Positions 48,601 through 59,462 of a stretch of DNA of 64,000 nucleotides are shown here, in pieces. The stretch is from Atopsyche davidsoni (Eukaryota > Arthropoda > Insecta > Trichoptera > Hydrobiosidae). The notes under the pieces are model-generated. The model had not been told where the DNA came from. It saw only the letters and a program-made list of their open reading frames with translations, and made no database searches. The position numbers were made by a program, and so were the translations under genes. The number at the start of each line of letters is the position of its first letter. The stretch's first letter is position 1. The DNA is taken from assembly GCA_022113835.1 (NCBI GenBank), contig JAILWY010000007.1:3105001-3169000 (forward strand), given 5' to 3'.

Positions 48601-50120
48601 AAAACACCGTGTTTCTGTTAGGAACCAATTAACATCATGTTTAAGTTAACCTTCCCGATAATTGGGCGTTAAATCAATAATTCAAATCAATAATTTTATT
48701 CCCTTGAGTAAACAATATCGTAGAGAAGCCTCGCTTGATTTTAATTATTCAAGCAGAATTATTAACCAAATCTATCTAATCTATCTAAATATAAAATTTG
48801 AATTAACACACCTTTGGGTAAGCTTAAAATATTAAAGCATATTTTATATACAAACAAAATATACAATACTTAATTATAAAGTTTCATGTTTACCGAAAAT
48901 AATAAAAAGTGTAATCATACGTTTATTTTTACTTCCAAGGCTTTTTTTACTAAATTTATTTAAGCTTAATTTTTATATGTAAAAAATAATCACCTTTCTA
49001 CTTAAATATTTAAATTTAGGATAAATTATTATCTTTTTGTTAGAATTATATGAATACGTCTGACATATTTATAAATTGTATCTAGCATTGCTGCAAATAA
49101 AAAAATCTAGGTTATTTATAAGTTCAAGCTTGAATTGTTGAATGTTAATATGCCCAAGCGTAATCTTTATGAATGGAAGACATTTTTGATCCGATAATCT
49201 AAGCGAGAATTCAATTAAACAGCCTACTTTTAAGAACCGGTTTGCCTAAGTAGACAATGAACAAAAATCAAATAGTCAAAAGATTAAGAACAATGATCAA
49301 AATAAGCAAATTCCAAAAAATAAACTGTATTGGAATGCTCATTGTCTGTAAAGGTTTTTCTACGCTTAGAATCTCGAGGTGATTTATATTTAATATCGAA
49401 TATAAAAAATCTAAATACTTGCGTAAATTCGAGCCCAACTGAAAAACTGCCGTAACCAGTAAACCAAGTAACGATTAAATCTTTATAGTGTATTAAAACA
49501 TTCCAAGAGAAATATAAAGTTAAAATACTTAGGCAGAACGAAAACTGGGATCCTGAACAAAAAATAAAGTGAGAATTGAATATTTTATAGCTTGTGATAA
49601 GTATTATGTGGCAGAGATATAGCACTAATTCTTCTTTGTGTAGTTGTGTAGTTAAATTCCTGAATTTTTAAGACAACAACAATGCAAAAGTCGAGGCATT
49701 TAAAAAAAAAACGTAAGGTATCCAATTTTGGGCATATTTTCATATATATCAAATACAACTTATTTCAGATGGTTTTACAAGGAAAAAGAGGCATTGGAAG
49801 AAGAAAGTCAGCATGCATTCAGTGAGATGGTTGCAAACCTTCTTTGAAGAGAGGAATAATCAGCTGTTATGGATGGCCAACAGAAAAGCTATATAAAAAA
49901 TATATATACATAGAAAAATCACTCAAGTATTCGAGTGTAAGTAGTACTCAAGTAAATCGAGTTTATAAAACTAGGTTATTATGATTTATTTTAACGCATT
50001 TATGACGCTTTAAATACGAGTTAGACGTTGGTTTAAAGTTCAGTTTTATCATATTATAATTTTTTCAAACCATAAGAAATATAAACAAGAACTTAATGAT
50101 CACAAATCTATCAATTATAT
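45647..50120. other. A+T-rich stretch with isolated frames and a repeat tail
   Basis: A 156-codon minus-strand frame (46,337-46,807) and a 113-codon minus-strand frame (49,284-49,625) are open but show no domain, signal or splice support. A balanced patch at 48,480-48,660 carries AAAATGGCG and ATTAATGGCTG cores (Pho/YY1-like). A LINE/SINE tail fragment lies at 49,790-49,860. Confidence 0.35.
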
Positions 50121-50125
50121 TCATT

Positions 50126-50430
50126 TATTACTAATATGATAAGGTACATTAGTTCATACATAGAAGATGATTTAAAGAAACTCTCCGAAAAATATCATCG
50201 TGATTTGTGTGGGATTTGAACCCACATCCCCTGGCTTACATGGCCGGTGTACTAACCCTTGTACTAACGAACCACTTCCGTTTATCGAGAATTTTTAACA
50301 ATCATACTCTACATATGAACCTATGTGGATGTGGATTCAAATCCCACACAAATCACGACGATATTTTTCTGAGAGTTTCTTTAAATCATCTTCTATGTAT
50401 GAACTAATGTGCTTAATCATATTAGTAATA
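50126..50430. repeat. Head-to-head SINE pair forming a 104-bp inverted repeat
   Basis: The left arm 50,126-50,229 and the right arm 50,327-50,430 are near-identical inverted copies around a 97-nt centre. Both contain AGATGATTTAAAGAAACTCT and GTGATTTGTGTGGGATTTGA or their complements. On the minus strand the left copy starts in the centre with a tRNA-like head: GGTTAGTACACCGGCCATG, then GGATGTGGGTTCAAATCCCA, which holds a B box. This tRNA head followed by a fixed body is typical of a tRNA-derived SINE. The right copy lacks most of the head. The pair could fold into a long RNA hairpin if transcribed. Confidence 0.75.
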
Positions 50431-52257
50431 ATATAATAAATTCGCATCTGATTGACGTTCAATAAAAAAATAGACATAATTATATTCACGGTAGAAGAAA
50501 CTTAGAAGCTTTCTGTTTGGGCGAAACATTTCAAAATAAATTTTTTTTTTTGTATGTATATTTTTACCACGGAACTATTATATTAATATAAAAAAAAACA
50601 GTCATAAAATTGAGAATTTCACTGTTACGTCGACCGCCATGACTCCGTGACCCGTCATTACGGATTCTCCACGGTCCTTATACTTGAGTGTGTGCGCGTT
50701 TATTTTGAGGCTAAGTATCACATTAACAAAAGCAATTGAAGCCTCAAAGCGCAATGGATCAAACCTTTGTTGTTGAAAATAACCATTTAACCTCAGCAAC
50801 AATCAAAATACCTTCGCTGTTGTATTATATACAGGGTGCGCCATCTCGTGCTGGACATTGAAAATAGTTTGTAATACAGGGGATAACGAAAATCAATTTC
50901 CGATGCGATATCCATTTTAACGCACTGACCGCTCAGTCGTAAACCTTTATTGATATTACTTTTCATTATAATGGAAAAATGATATTGCAGTATTCGTGTA
51001 ATCGCTTCGTACACGAAACGACGAAGAAATCATCAAATATTTTTTTACGACACCAGCATTTTTCCGATTACCTAAATATTGCATACACAATACCTGCATG
51101 AGCAAAAATTACTACTACTGATTAAAAACTGATATTGGAAGAAAAAAAAATGTTATAAAAGTGTTTTATAATAAATATGCCGTAAGCATTTTTTTGAACT
51201 GGTAAAGTTTCAATTGACAAAATTTGCAGAGTATAAATATATATTCTCAATAAAAATGTTTTTCTCAGCAATAACAAAAAAACGTGTAGATATTAATAAA
51301 TGTATTAATAATTTATTTTTGCCAATTAGTATAGGATTACCGTTCCTTGCATTAAACAGGTGTATCGGTTCTGAAAAAACTTGCATTGAAAACGATAGCT
51401 AAATTAATTTATCTTCAGGAATTGTTCTGTATTATTGTTACATGGCTACAGGAGACTTCCTTGTATTCGGAATGTTTCTGGCATAAAAGGCTATCGATGT
51501 AATGGACTGATGTCGAGTTAATTAAAACTATTCGTTACAAGCAGAACCAATGGTATTTAGACACTGTCAACGTGAGATACAATTTATTTTTCCATAAAGG
51601 CACTATCAGTTGACGATTGTCTACTCATGTTAGTAATTAAATAAGTCAATCTGCCTCTTTAAAACTAATTCAGTGTTTTTCAAAATAGGAGAAAAAACCT
51701 CATGCCTTACAGTTGCACCATGAGTGAATAAAATATTGTACTGCGAAGTTTGGTGATTGTTTTGATAAAGAGAAAAAAGTATTAAAAGTTATACAACTTG
51801 AGGACTTTAAAAAATAATAAATTACATACTAGACTTAAAAAATAAATACTTGTGCAATTTATATGAAACTATCTACTCATCAGAGGATCGTGAGACATTG
51901 AAGAAGGACACTGTGAGTTGTGGCCTTCAACCTTGAGGGAAGTATGTAATAAGCGTGATTAATGATTTTCAATATAAATATATGCGTTTTCTAGCTTATG
52001 GTTTTGAAAGATTATTTAATTAAAATAAATATATATATAAAATCAGTCTAACACCGTTTTCTATAAAGATGACCCGCGAGCTCCAAAATTTCGGGAGTAT
52101 ATTTTTGATCACATGTGACTATCAACCCTATTCTCTGAAAGAACCTCTATCGAACGTTACCAATATTGTTTTGTACTGGTAAATTGACAGTGGGTAAAAA
52201 TAAAACCGAAAAAGTTGTACACAACTCATTAAAAAATATATACAAATAAGCACTGAC
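50431..52257. other. A+T-rich stretch with one complex patch
   Basis: At 50,620-50,900 the sequence is balanced and CpG-rich. It includes TATACAGGGTGCGCCATC near 50,829, which resembles one end of a mariner-like element (TACAGGGTG), but no second end was found. The remainder is A+T-rich. Confidence 0.35.
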
Positions 52258-52374
52258 CTTTCATTGAACGCATGTTGCAGGCGGCCGCCTGGAGGAGGAG
52301 AGAGTAGACCTCCATCCAGTAGTGTATCAAGAGCGACTACTGATGTTGATGATCGTAAATCCATCGCATAGACT
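52258..52374 (-). other. Candidate symmetric coding exon, unassigned (117 bp)
   Basis: On the minus strand a strong acceptor TTTCCTTTGCAG and a donor GAAAG/GTCAGT bound exactly 117 bp. Only one frame is open. It reads VYAMDLRSSTSVVALDTLLD, then GGLLSPPPGGRLQHAFNE. Both bordering introns would be phase 2, so the exon could be skipped without a frameshift. G+C content and CpG are high compared with flanks that are almost pure A+T. The Ser/Pro/Gly-rich, Leu-Asp-containing peptide looks like disordered regulatory sequence of a nuclear protein, but I cannot name it. This is the most exon-like block in the desert. Confidence 0.4.
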
Positions 52375-54600
52375 CTGCAAAGGAAACAATGAATTTCGCA
52401 ACATTATAAATTACCACGTAAATATTCCACGTACGTATTTTTATTGCTGTTAATCGAACATAAAACAATTTATTTAGCGTAGACCACCCCGGCGGGTCCG
52501 ATATTTGCATAATTTACAACCGGCAATACAGTTGCACGGAATATCGATTACACGGGGAGTATTGATTTTTCTACTTGGTTTTATTATTGCGAAGCATAAA
52601 ATAACGATTTCCCAAAGTTTATTAGTATATTTCATGTATTAATTGCTGCAGATGAATCAATACTTTGCTTTGGAATATTGAGGTGTTTCAATACACGCGG
52701 AGTCCCGAGTATGTCGACAGCATTTTTTTTTTCAATTTCAATTGGCCAGTGTAAACATTAAAAACAAGAAAATTGCTTTAATTGTCTTCAATTAACCTTG
52801 TGAATGTTATGGTTTATGAGTTTTAAAGCAGAGATGTGCTTCATCTCGGAACATCTCGCTTCGGGTCTCGAGACCTCCACCTGTGCGTGTTGATTTCACG
52901 CTCTTGTGATTACAAAACTGACAATCGTATTTATGTCCAATGTGTCAAATTGAAACCTTTCCAACCTCTCTTGACCTTTTTGTTACCGCCCGTGTATAAT
53001 TGATGCTACAAATGGCAACGCAGACAAAAACGTTTTTCAAATGCGTATTTCACTTTGGAAATTGTTTTGTCCGTGATGCAAGCCGTGTTTGTATATATTA
53101 CTGCTTAATTTAAGCAGTCGTAAAAATGATTCAAATATTTACTGCATTTAAATATTATTTTTAAAATATATTATCCAGTTGCTTTGAAGGCGCGTCTCGG
53201 TCTCGCCACTTCACGCTACATGATATATTCTTCTCCGCATAATTGATTTCCAAGCGTTTGACTTTTCCACGTCCATCCGTCTAGAATCGGAACCCATTAA
53301 AACGCCTATAATACCTGTAGACAAACCTGATCTTGACTCATTACATTTATAATATTATAAATGTACTCCGCACAATGGTGCACGGTGACTCCATACAGCT
53401 GGAGGCGAGTCCGCCTCCTTCTGGCTGATATCCTGGAAACCCGCTGTGTGTAACATTTTGATGATTATTATAATTGAAAAATCAGCTGATATAAATTTCA
53501 AGATGTTGCTTGATCTCAGGCTACAGTGACTTGTGCGAAACGTTAGTAAGAAGACGATCAATATTATTATTCTAAATAGCAAGCAAGCTTATGGACCAAA
53601 ATATAGCATTAATAATTGTATTGAAAGTATAAAAATATAATTTAATTGACACCCTTAAAAAAGACGATTATATATAAGTCATACACTTAAATCATGACAA
53701 TATTTTATTAAGGCGTAGGAAGGTCGCTAGAATTTTTTAACTCACAAAAGGGTCTCGTATTCAAAAAGGTTCAAAAACACTTCTTTAAATAATGTAAGTA
53801 TATATATATATATAAATATAAAATACATATAAGAGACAACGGACTAAAGTTGAAGACCGCGTGGTTTGCGAGTTTCTGAAAGCTCGTTCAATCGCAACTA
53901 TAACTGAAACATCTAAAGTCGAGCTTAAAATAAAAATAAATTGCGCATAAATATATCAGTTTAATAAGCAAATCGTATGCTAGTTTTCCCATATGAAAAA
54001 TTGTTATTTACTCAAAACTATATACATCGGTCATGTTTTTTCCGTGTTAAGAAGTAATACACAAGCTTGTTGTAGAAGTAATGATTTGTGTAATATTCAA
54101 AGTTCTCAGAAAACATTAAATTCTCTGGTGAATTATTGCACGGCGTGTTCATCGTCATAAAATGCTGTTTTCACGACAATAATAATTATTTTTTATGGAT
54201 CCATTTATTCTTCAAGCTGTTCATTTTCAATCATAAATCAAAATACTATTGAGTGAGACTGAGTTTGTTTTTTTTTTTAAATATTTATTGTTGTGCTTTT
54301 AATACGTCTTTGATAAGATTCTTTATTTTATTTTAAGTTAATTCACAACAGTTTGAGTTCTGCTTGTGATACGGTATTTGGCTATCCCCTGATCTAGCTT
54401 ACAAGATTACAAGGTGTGGCTTAAATGAAAAATATATTAGATAAACAAGTAAAGATTAAATAGCAAGGATTAGTATTTAAAATATAGACGGATTGCTAAA
54501 CTTGGCGCCGAGGCAATTTCTTGCTACCACTAAGCTCTGGTAAATGAAGTCTCTCTCACAATGGCATGAATTTCAATGTTTTGTTTAATTAAACGCAGTG
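52375..54600. other. Mixed stretch with motif clusters
   Basis: GACCACCCC at 52,482-52,490 (a Ci/Gli-like site) lies 13 bp from the octamer ATTTGCAT at 52,503-52,510. A balanced block at 52,835-53,000 and another at 53,180-53,300 are of unknown role. At about 53,366-53,442 a minus-strand stretch lies between GTTTCCAG and GGA/GTACAT and is open in one frame, but it is short and weak. A (TA)n tract is at 53,801-53,812. Confidence 0.35.
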
Positions 54601-55171
54601 CTCGTGTGCTTTTATTAGCGGAAGTGGTAGATTGAAAGTTTACGATAAAATTAAGCATTGGGGCCGTTTGGAAATTAAATCAACTATCCAATTCTATGGC
54701 CCTGGTTGGATAATAACAATAGTTAATTATGATTGATGTGAGTTAACATTTAAAAAAAAATATTAAGTGCGTTTTTAAAAATATTAAAAAGTATCTTAAA
54801 TTAAAATAACAATAATACTGCATTTGATAAAAATTAAAAAAAATCTATATTTTATTTGTTAATTAAATAATAATCAATATTATTTATATATTAAAGAAAT
54901 AATAAATAAAAATGTGCATGTGAGAATATTGTGTAAGTGCACCTTTACCATAAATTAGTCTATGTATTATAATAGAATTAATTATTTTTATGTTGGCAGC
55001 GTTTGACAGGTACAGTGACGCCAACGTTAAAATCTGACGCATTGCCGGTGATATAAATACAAAAATGTGTTTCTATTTATAAGCGTAAAGTTAAATTTTC
55101 ACGTGGTGTCATGTTTCTGAATTAAATTTTGTATTAAAAAATATATTAAGTGTCACAATATCTAAATTAAA
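54601..55171 (+). promoter_or_regulatory. Upstream region and 5' UTR of the SETD3-like gene
   Basis: A+T-rich, with a more complex block at 55,000-55,060 holding GTTTGACAGG and CAGTGACGCCAACG. No TATA or clear initiator could be placed, so the transcription start is unknown. The ATG at 55,172 is in a strong context (AAAATGG). Confidence 0.35.
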
Positions 55172-55481
55172 ATGGGGAAAAAAAGCAACACGAAGCGCAA
55201 TGCCACTAAGAGTGCAGTCAACATAATCGCCACACGGAAGATATTGCCTACCAAAAAGAGGAAACAGTTGGATCGTTTTGTGGATGAATTATTATCAGCG
55301 GTTCTGGTAGAGATACCGAATACTGACACGCTTTGGGATGTTTATATATCTCTCTATAGAATCCTCAATAAAATAAACCTACTGGAAGCAGAAGTAGATG
55401 AGCCAACACCCATGAAAGATCGTAAAGTTGCAATCGATGATTTTATGTCTTGGGCAAAAGATAACGGAGTCAATCCTGAAG
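55172..55481 (+). CDS. SETD3: SETD3-like actin-histidine methyltransferase, exon 1
   Basis: SETD3 proteins are cytoplasmic SET-domain enzymes that methylate histidine 73 of actin using S-adenosylmethionine. This exon encodes residues 1-103 plus one base. It starts MGKKS, like vertebrate SETD3, then a basic stretch, a helical segment (QLDRFVDELLSAVL) and FMSWAKDNGVNPEG, which corresponds to the LMKWA-ENGA--EG stretch that precedes the SET domain in the family. The donor is GAAG/GTGAAG, phase 1. Reading through the donor meets a stop within three codons, which supports splicing. The start codon has a good context and the methionine aligns with the family start. The family match is from memory of SETD3 sequences. 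Confidence 0.85.
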
Positions 55482-55964
55482 GTGAAGATTAATGCGCATT
55501 TATGAATAAATAAGTTTAATGAACACTTACCGTGATGTAGCTACTCGCTTGTCGTATTCTTTGCACAATTCCCCCATATTTGGTAATCAATTAGCACTTC
55601 ACGAAATTTTAGTAAGAGTAACGTATGTAAGAATACTATTAACACAATATTGCGTCTTTATTTTTAACAATCAATAATCAAAATCAAATAAAAATATTTA
55701 TCGAAATTACTTTTCAACACAATAAATTTATTATCCATTAAAAATATTAATATCTGTTAGCAAATAGGATTCACAGTGCACTGTCATTCAATCTGTTGCC
55801 AACTAAATCACAAAAATTATTGTAACATTCTTATTTGCTTGTACAACTGAATAAATACTGCAAAAATATACTTGCAATAATATTATTTCACAACATATTG
55901 CAACATTGTTTGACAACATGGTTCTTCACTTTATTTGATAATAATATTTTTTATTTAAATTTAG

Positions 55965-56186
55965 GTGTTGAGATATCTGAGTTTACGGGATACGACTTGG
56001 GATTGAAGGCAACAAAGCCCTTTGCTGCTGGCTCCACAATTTTGACTATCCCAAGGAAGCTGATGCTGACTGAAGATTGTGCAAAGAAGTCGATTCTTGG
56101 CAATCTTATTGCCAATGATCCTCTACTCAAGTTCATGCCAAATGTTACTCTAGCCATGTACTTGCTTCTCAAGAAATTTACTGACA
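55965..56186 (+). CDS. SETD3: SETD3-like methyltransferase, exon 2 (start of SET domain)
   Basis: The acceptor TTTAAATTTAG restores the glycine split by the phase-1 intron. The exon reads EISEFTGYDLGLKATKPFAA, then the SET-N strand ILTIPRKLMLT, then AKKSILGNL and ALAMYLLL-like residues (here TLAMYLLLKKF). These match the GFGLRAT, WVPRKLLMT, AKNSVLGPL and IALAFHLL positions of SETD3. It ends at ACTGACA/GTAAGT, phase 1. There is no stop or frameshift. The preceding intron is 483 bp and A+T-rich. Confidence 0.9.
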
Positions 56187-56406
56187 GTAAGTATTTACTC
56201 TGATTATTATTTTTCTGAGACGCACAATATTGCCAATGGAGATGTCTTATTGGAAATTTAAATTTGATACTCTCTTATTGATTGGCAAATGAAACAACCT
56301 TTAAATAAATGTTAATTATCAGTTTGATGGCCAAATACTACTCCTGTGACCAACAATCTGATAGCTGAGTACAGTAACATTGATTGTGCATTTTATAATT
56401 TTTCAG

Positions 56407-56495
56407 ATTCATTTTGGAAACCATACATAGATGTTCTGCCAACGACTTATAATACGGTGCTCTATTTTACACCTGAAGAATTTCTAGAACTTCGG
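56407..56495 (+). CDS. SETD3: SETD3-like methyltransferase, exon 3
   Basis: The acceptor TATAATTTTTCAG joins in phase 1 to give NSFWKPYIDVLPTTYNTVLY, then FTPEEFLELR. SETD3 has SFWQPYI-TLP-EYDTPLYF at this place. It ends at CTTCGG/GTAAGT, phase 0. The 220-bp intron before it contains stops in the reading frame, so the exon limits are well fixed. Confidence 0.9.
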
Positions 56496-56857
56496 GTAAG
56501 TTATTTTCTCTTGAATTCAACTTTTTTTTTTAACAGTTGTGTTTGTTAAATTACAATTGTGACAAACAATCTTTCAAGAAACCCCTGATTTCTCTCATTT
56601 CAAAGTGCAGGTATCTGAATCTCATGATGGGGCTTACTTCAGCCGAAGATTTCCATGGTAGCCAAGCTATTGATCTTTGTCTATTAAAACCAATCATCCT
56701 CCAAAACATAATTAAGTTTGAAACAAATTTTACTGTATTCGAACTTTATTATTTATTAACAAACTGCTTATACCTAGAGAGTTTCATTATTATTTCATAA
56801 TATTGTAATGTAATATTATTATTTAAATTATTCATAAATTTGTTTTCATTGTTTCAG

Positions 56858-56997
56858 GGTTCTCCTGCCTTTCGGTCTTCCATTAAGTTTTACCTTGACA
56901 TAACAAGGCAATATGCTTACTTTTATAAGCTCCTGCAGAACTCTGTGGATCCAGTAGCGCACGCCATGAAGCACAACTTTACATACAAGGAGTACTG
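56858..56997 (+). CDS. SETD3: SETD3-like methyltransferase, exon 4 (last one seen)
   Basis: After the acceptor TTGTTTCAG the exon reads GSPAFRSSIKFYLDITRQYA and continues YFYKLLQ..., then HNFTYKEY. It matches the TARQYAYFYKVIQ and SFTYEDY segments of the family, in the iSET region. The donor TACTG/GTGAGT leaves phase 2. In known SETD3 proteins the next residues lead to the catalytic SET-C part (DMCNH and a YG-containing strand) and to the C-terminal substrate-binding domain, about 340 residues in all. None of these motifs is found between here and 58,600. In total the four exons give 761 coding bases, about 253 residues. Confidence 0.88.
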
Positions 56998-58605
56998 GTG
57001 AGTTCCTCAATCTGCATTAAATTATTCAGTGCCAAACCGAGAGATCGATGCAAAAAAGACCCCAAAAATGTATTTAATGATACTGTTATCTAATACAAAT
57101 ATGCTTACCTAGAGGCAGCTGATAGGTCATTTATGTTATAAATATCAAATTTAACACATTATGCCTCACACATAAGCACGTATGAATTAAAGATGATATG
57201 ATAAAGTGCCTTTTAAAATAAAATGCTGATATGTTAAAATAAATTTTGTTGCCTGGTAGGTCCTGAAAATATTTATTTGATATCACAAAACACCTTTTTA
57301 TTCTGTTCTCAAAAATGTTACAATGTTATCTTTTTAAAATGTTTAGTTTAATAGGAAGGTGGAATTGAAACAAGTTGCTATCTACATTAATTACATATTT
57401 TATTATCTAAATAAATAGAAAACTTATACATATTTTAACAAGGCAGTGAGAATAAAACCGCACGATTAAAATAAAAACGAGGTTAGTTTTTATTTAACAC
57501 AAACTAAATTTTAATTACTTTTACCAAATCTTTGATACAATATATTGCACATATGAAAGGAAATCACATTTTGACTCAGGTCATTACTAATAATAATTTT
57601 TCAAACCTTAATCTATGTTAATTCTCACCCAGCCACATATATTGCTATTTCTAAACTAATAAATTTATGTAATATTTTGGCAAACTTAAATTTCAACATA
57701 ACTAACCCTTTATCGTACAATAAATATGTATATTATTATTATATACACCATTGTTCCCCCATATTTATAAATAAACCGTATCAAAAAGAAAATTTTAGAA
57801 TATTGATGTTTAGTTTTCAGGTTTGTCATTTGTTCTTTGTCAATGTCCATTCAGGAAAGCGAAAAGTCTGTTTTTTTAAATATTTGTATTATCATCATCA
57901 GTCCGTCGTTAAAATAGTAGTTGTCATTCATTTTTGTGTCGTCGCAGTTCTTTTTTGTTATGTAATGTTCTTCTTTTATTCATGATTGAAAACAATCCTT
58001 ATGATTTATAATCAGAATAATTCCCCACCAATTTTAATTAGAAATCTATATCATTATAATCTATAGTAATCCTTATTGCGAAATATTTAAATATTGTCAC
58101 TTAAACTGCAATAAAACTTAAGCCACATTTGAAAAATTTGTACAATAAGGCTAGATAAGCTGTGCAACTTCTGAAAATTAAAAAATAGAAATTAGATTTT
58201 ACTTTGAACACTTATTGCAAAATTGAAAAATTGCTCTGCCTAATTTGTTATCTGTGTCTCAAGTACTATTACATTGCACGTGGCGATATACTTATTTGCT
58301 TAAAACTTATTCATCAAAACAATTTTTGCTTACGAAATTCAATTATAAAATATTAATATTTCTATAAATTATCTTTAAAATATTTTTAACTTCTTATACT
58401 CATAGTCTGCTCGTTGGAACATTTCACTTTTTAATCGTTATTTGCATTTCTTTTTTCAATTCACTTTAAGACTCAGTCATTTTTATCTTACAAGTAAATA
58501 GGATCATGATAACAACTTCGTAACTTCACAGTGTACTTATTAAAATAAACACCCATTAGAGTTTGCTTACAATGTCTCATTGTAAAATATTTTCACTCGC
58601 ACTTT
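56998..58605. other. Intron or 3' region between the two convergent genes
   Basis: A+T-rich. I looked for the missing SETD3 exons (DMCNH, YG, RSB-domain strings) in all plus-strand frames and found none. A 102-codon plus-strand frame at 57,677-57,985 is A+T-driven and antisense to the likely 3' UTR of the minus-strand gene. TTTATT at 57,975-57,980 (AATAAA on the minus strand) is one possible polyadenylation signal. Confidence 0.5.
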
Positions 58606-59144
58606 TCACTGAAATGGCTTTCTTAAATTATCCCACATGTATTCTTGGGCATCTCTCTGCGACTGGGAGTCCAAGGTGTTGATTTTCTGACTCTTATACG
58701 TATTTTCTTTGCTTATCAAGATGGGGCTTATGCTTCTAGAGCTGCTGTTCATCTTTCCCTTTCTACTTCCATCTAGAATGGGAGATCTCACTCTGCCGGT
58801 GTTAAAACTGTCATTGTATCTCAGCAGATTTCTTCTGTTCTGTCGCCATTTGCACGCCACAAATATCGCTAGGAAGACCACCAGCGATGTGCCGACAATC
58901 GCTGAGCTAACAATGATAGCCGATCGCATGGCGACGGGCAGTTTGCTGTAGAATCCGGGCTCTTCGTCATCGTAGTTATCTTGGGCTGTCAGTGTTTCGT
59001 CGAACTGCTGATTTGCTGCTTGGGCAATGTGGTTGTCTATCTGCTCAACCCTTTGAATGTCGTCAAGAATGATGAGACCGTCTCCATCGACATCCTTATC
59101 TATGCTTGGTGATGAACGTGAACCTGGTGTTACATTGACGCTAT
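58606..59144 (-). CDS. Single-pass membrane protein, last exon (TM and cytoplasmic tail)
   Basis: The final exon of a large minus-strand gene enters in phase 1 after TTACTTTCCAG and ends with TAA at 58,606-58,608. It encodes the last 178 residues plus two bases: a sequon-bearing start (SVNVTPGS), an acidic juxtamembrane stretch rich in Asp/Glu/Gln (including DKDVDGDGLIILDDI), FYSKLPVAMRS, one hydrophobic helix (AIIVSSAIVGTSLVVFLAIF, continuing VAC, about residues 909-931 of the part visible here), and a basic stop-transfer KWRQNRR. The tail of about 80 residues is rich in Ser and Arg and has SPIL twice (RSPILDGS, ISPILISK), possible proline-directed phosphorylation sites. Topology is therefore type I with a short cytosolic tail. 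I do not recognise the family. Confidence 0.85.
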
Positions 59145-59462
59145 CTGGAAAGTAACATATTCAAAGAATTTCAAAATTCTGTCAACATATTGATTAAATG
59201 TTCAAATTGACATCATTTAATTTTTTTTAAGTATACTTATACATGTCATTAAAATCTGTTTGATAATAAACCCAAACTATACATTTTTTGTGTCCATTTA
59301 AAAGAAATAAATATGTATACAGTTTGTTGCAAATGATGTTATGTCTAAAAATGTTAAATAATTATTTTTCCATTATAAACTGTGGTATATAATATAATTA
59401 ATATTTTGGAATGATGAATAGTTTCCATATTAGTTATTAGTAAAAGTGTTATTAATTAGTAC
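59145..59462 (-). other. Intron between the last two exons of the membrane-protein gene
   Basis: A 318-bp A+T-rich intron with donor G/GTACTA and acceptor TTACTTTCCAG. No embedded feature was seen. Confidence 0.75.

Noticed and set aside
49284..49625. 113-codon hydrophobic minus-strand frame resembling a membrane protein
   Set aside because: Phe/Ile/Tyr richness follows from A+T-rich codons. No partner exon or conserved motif was found for a chemoreceptor or similar gene.
50829..50850. Mariner-like element starting TACAGGGTG
   Set aside because: Only one possible terminus was seen. No inverted partner or TA duplication was found nearby.
53366..53442. Short exon-like minus-strand segment with Pro-Pro-rich peptide
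   Set aside because: Donor GTACAT is weak, the open frame is only about 25 codons, and the opposite strand is equally open.
57677..57985. 102-codon plus-strand frame after SETD3 exon 4, considered as a continuation of SETD3
   Set aside because: It does not contain SET-C or substrate-binding motifs and is A+T-driven. It is probably antisense to the 3' UTR of the minus-strand gene.
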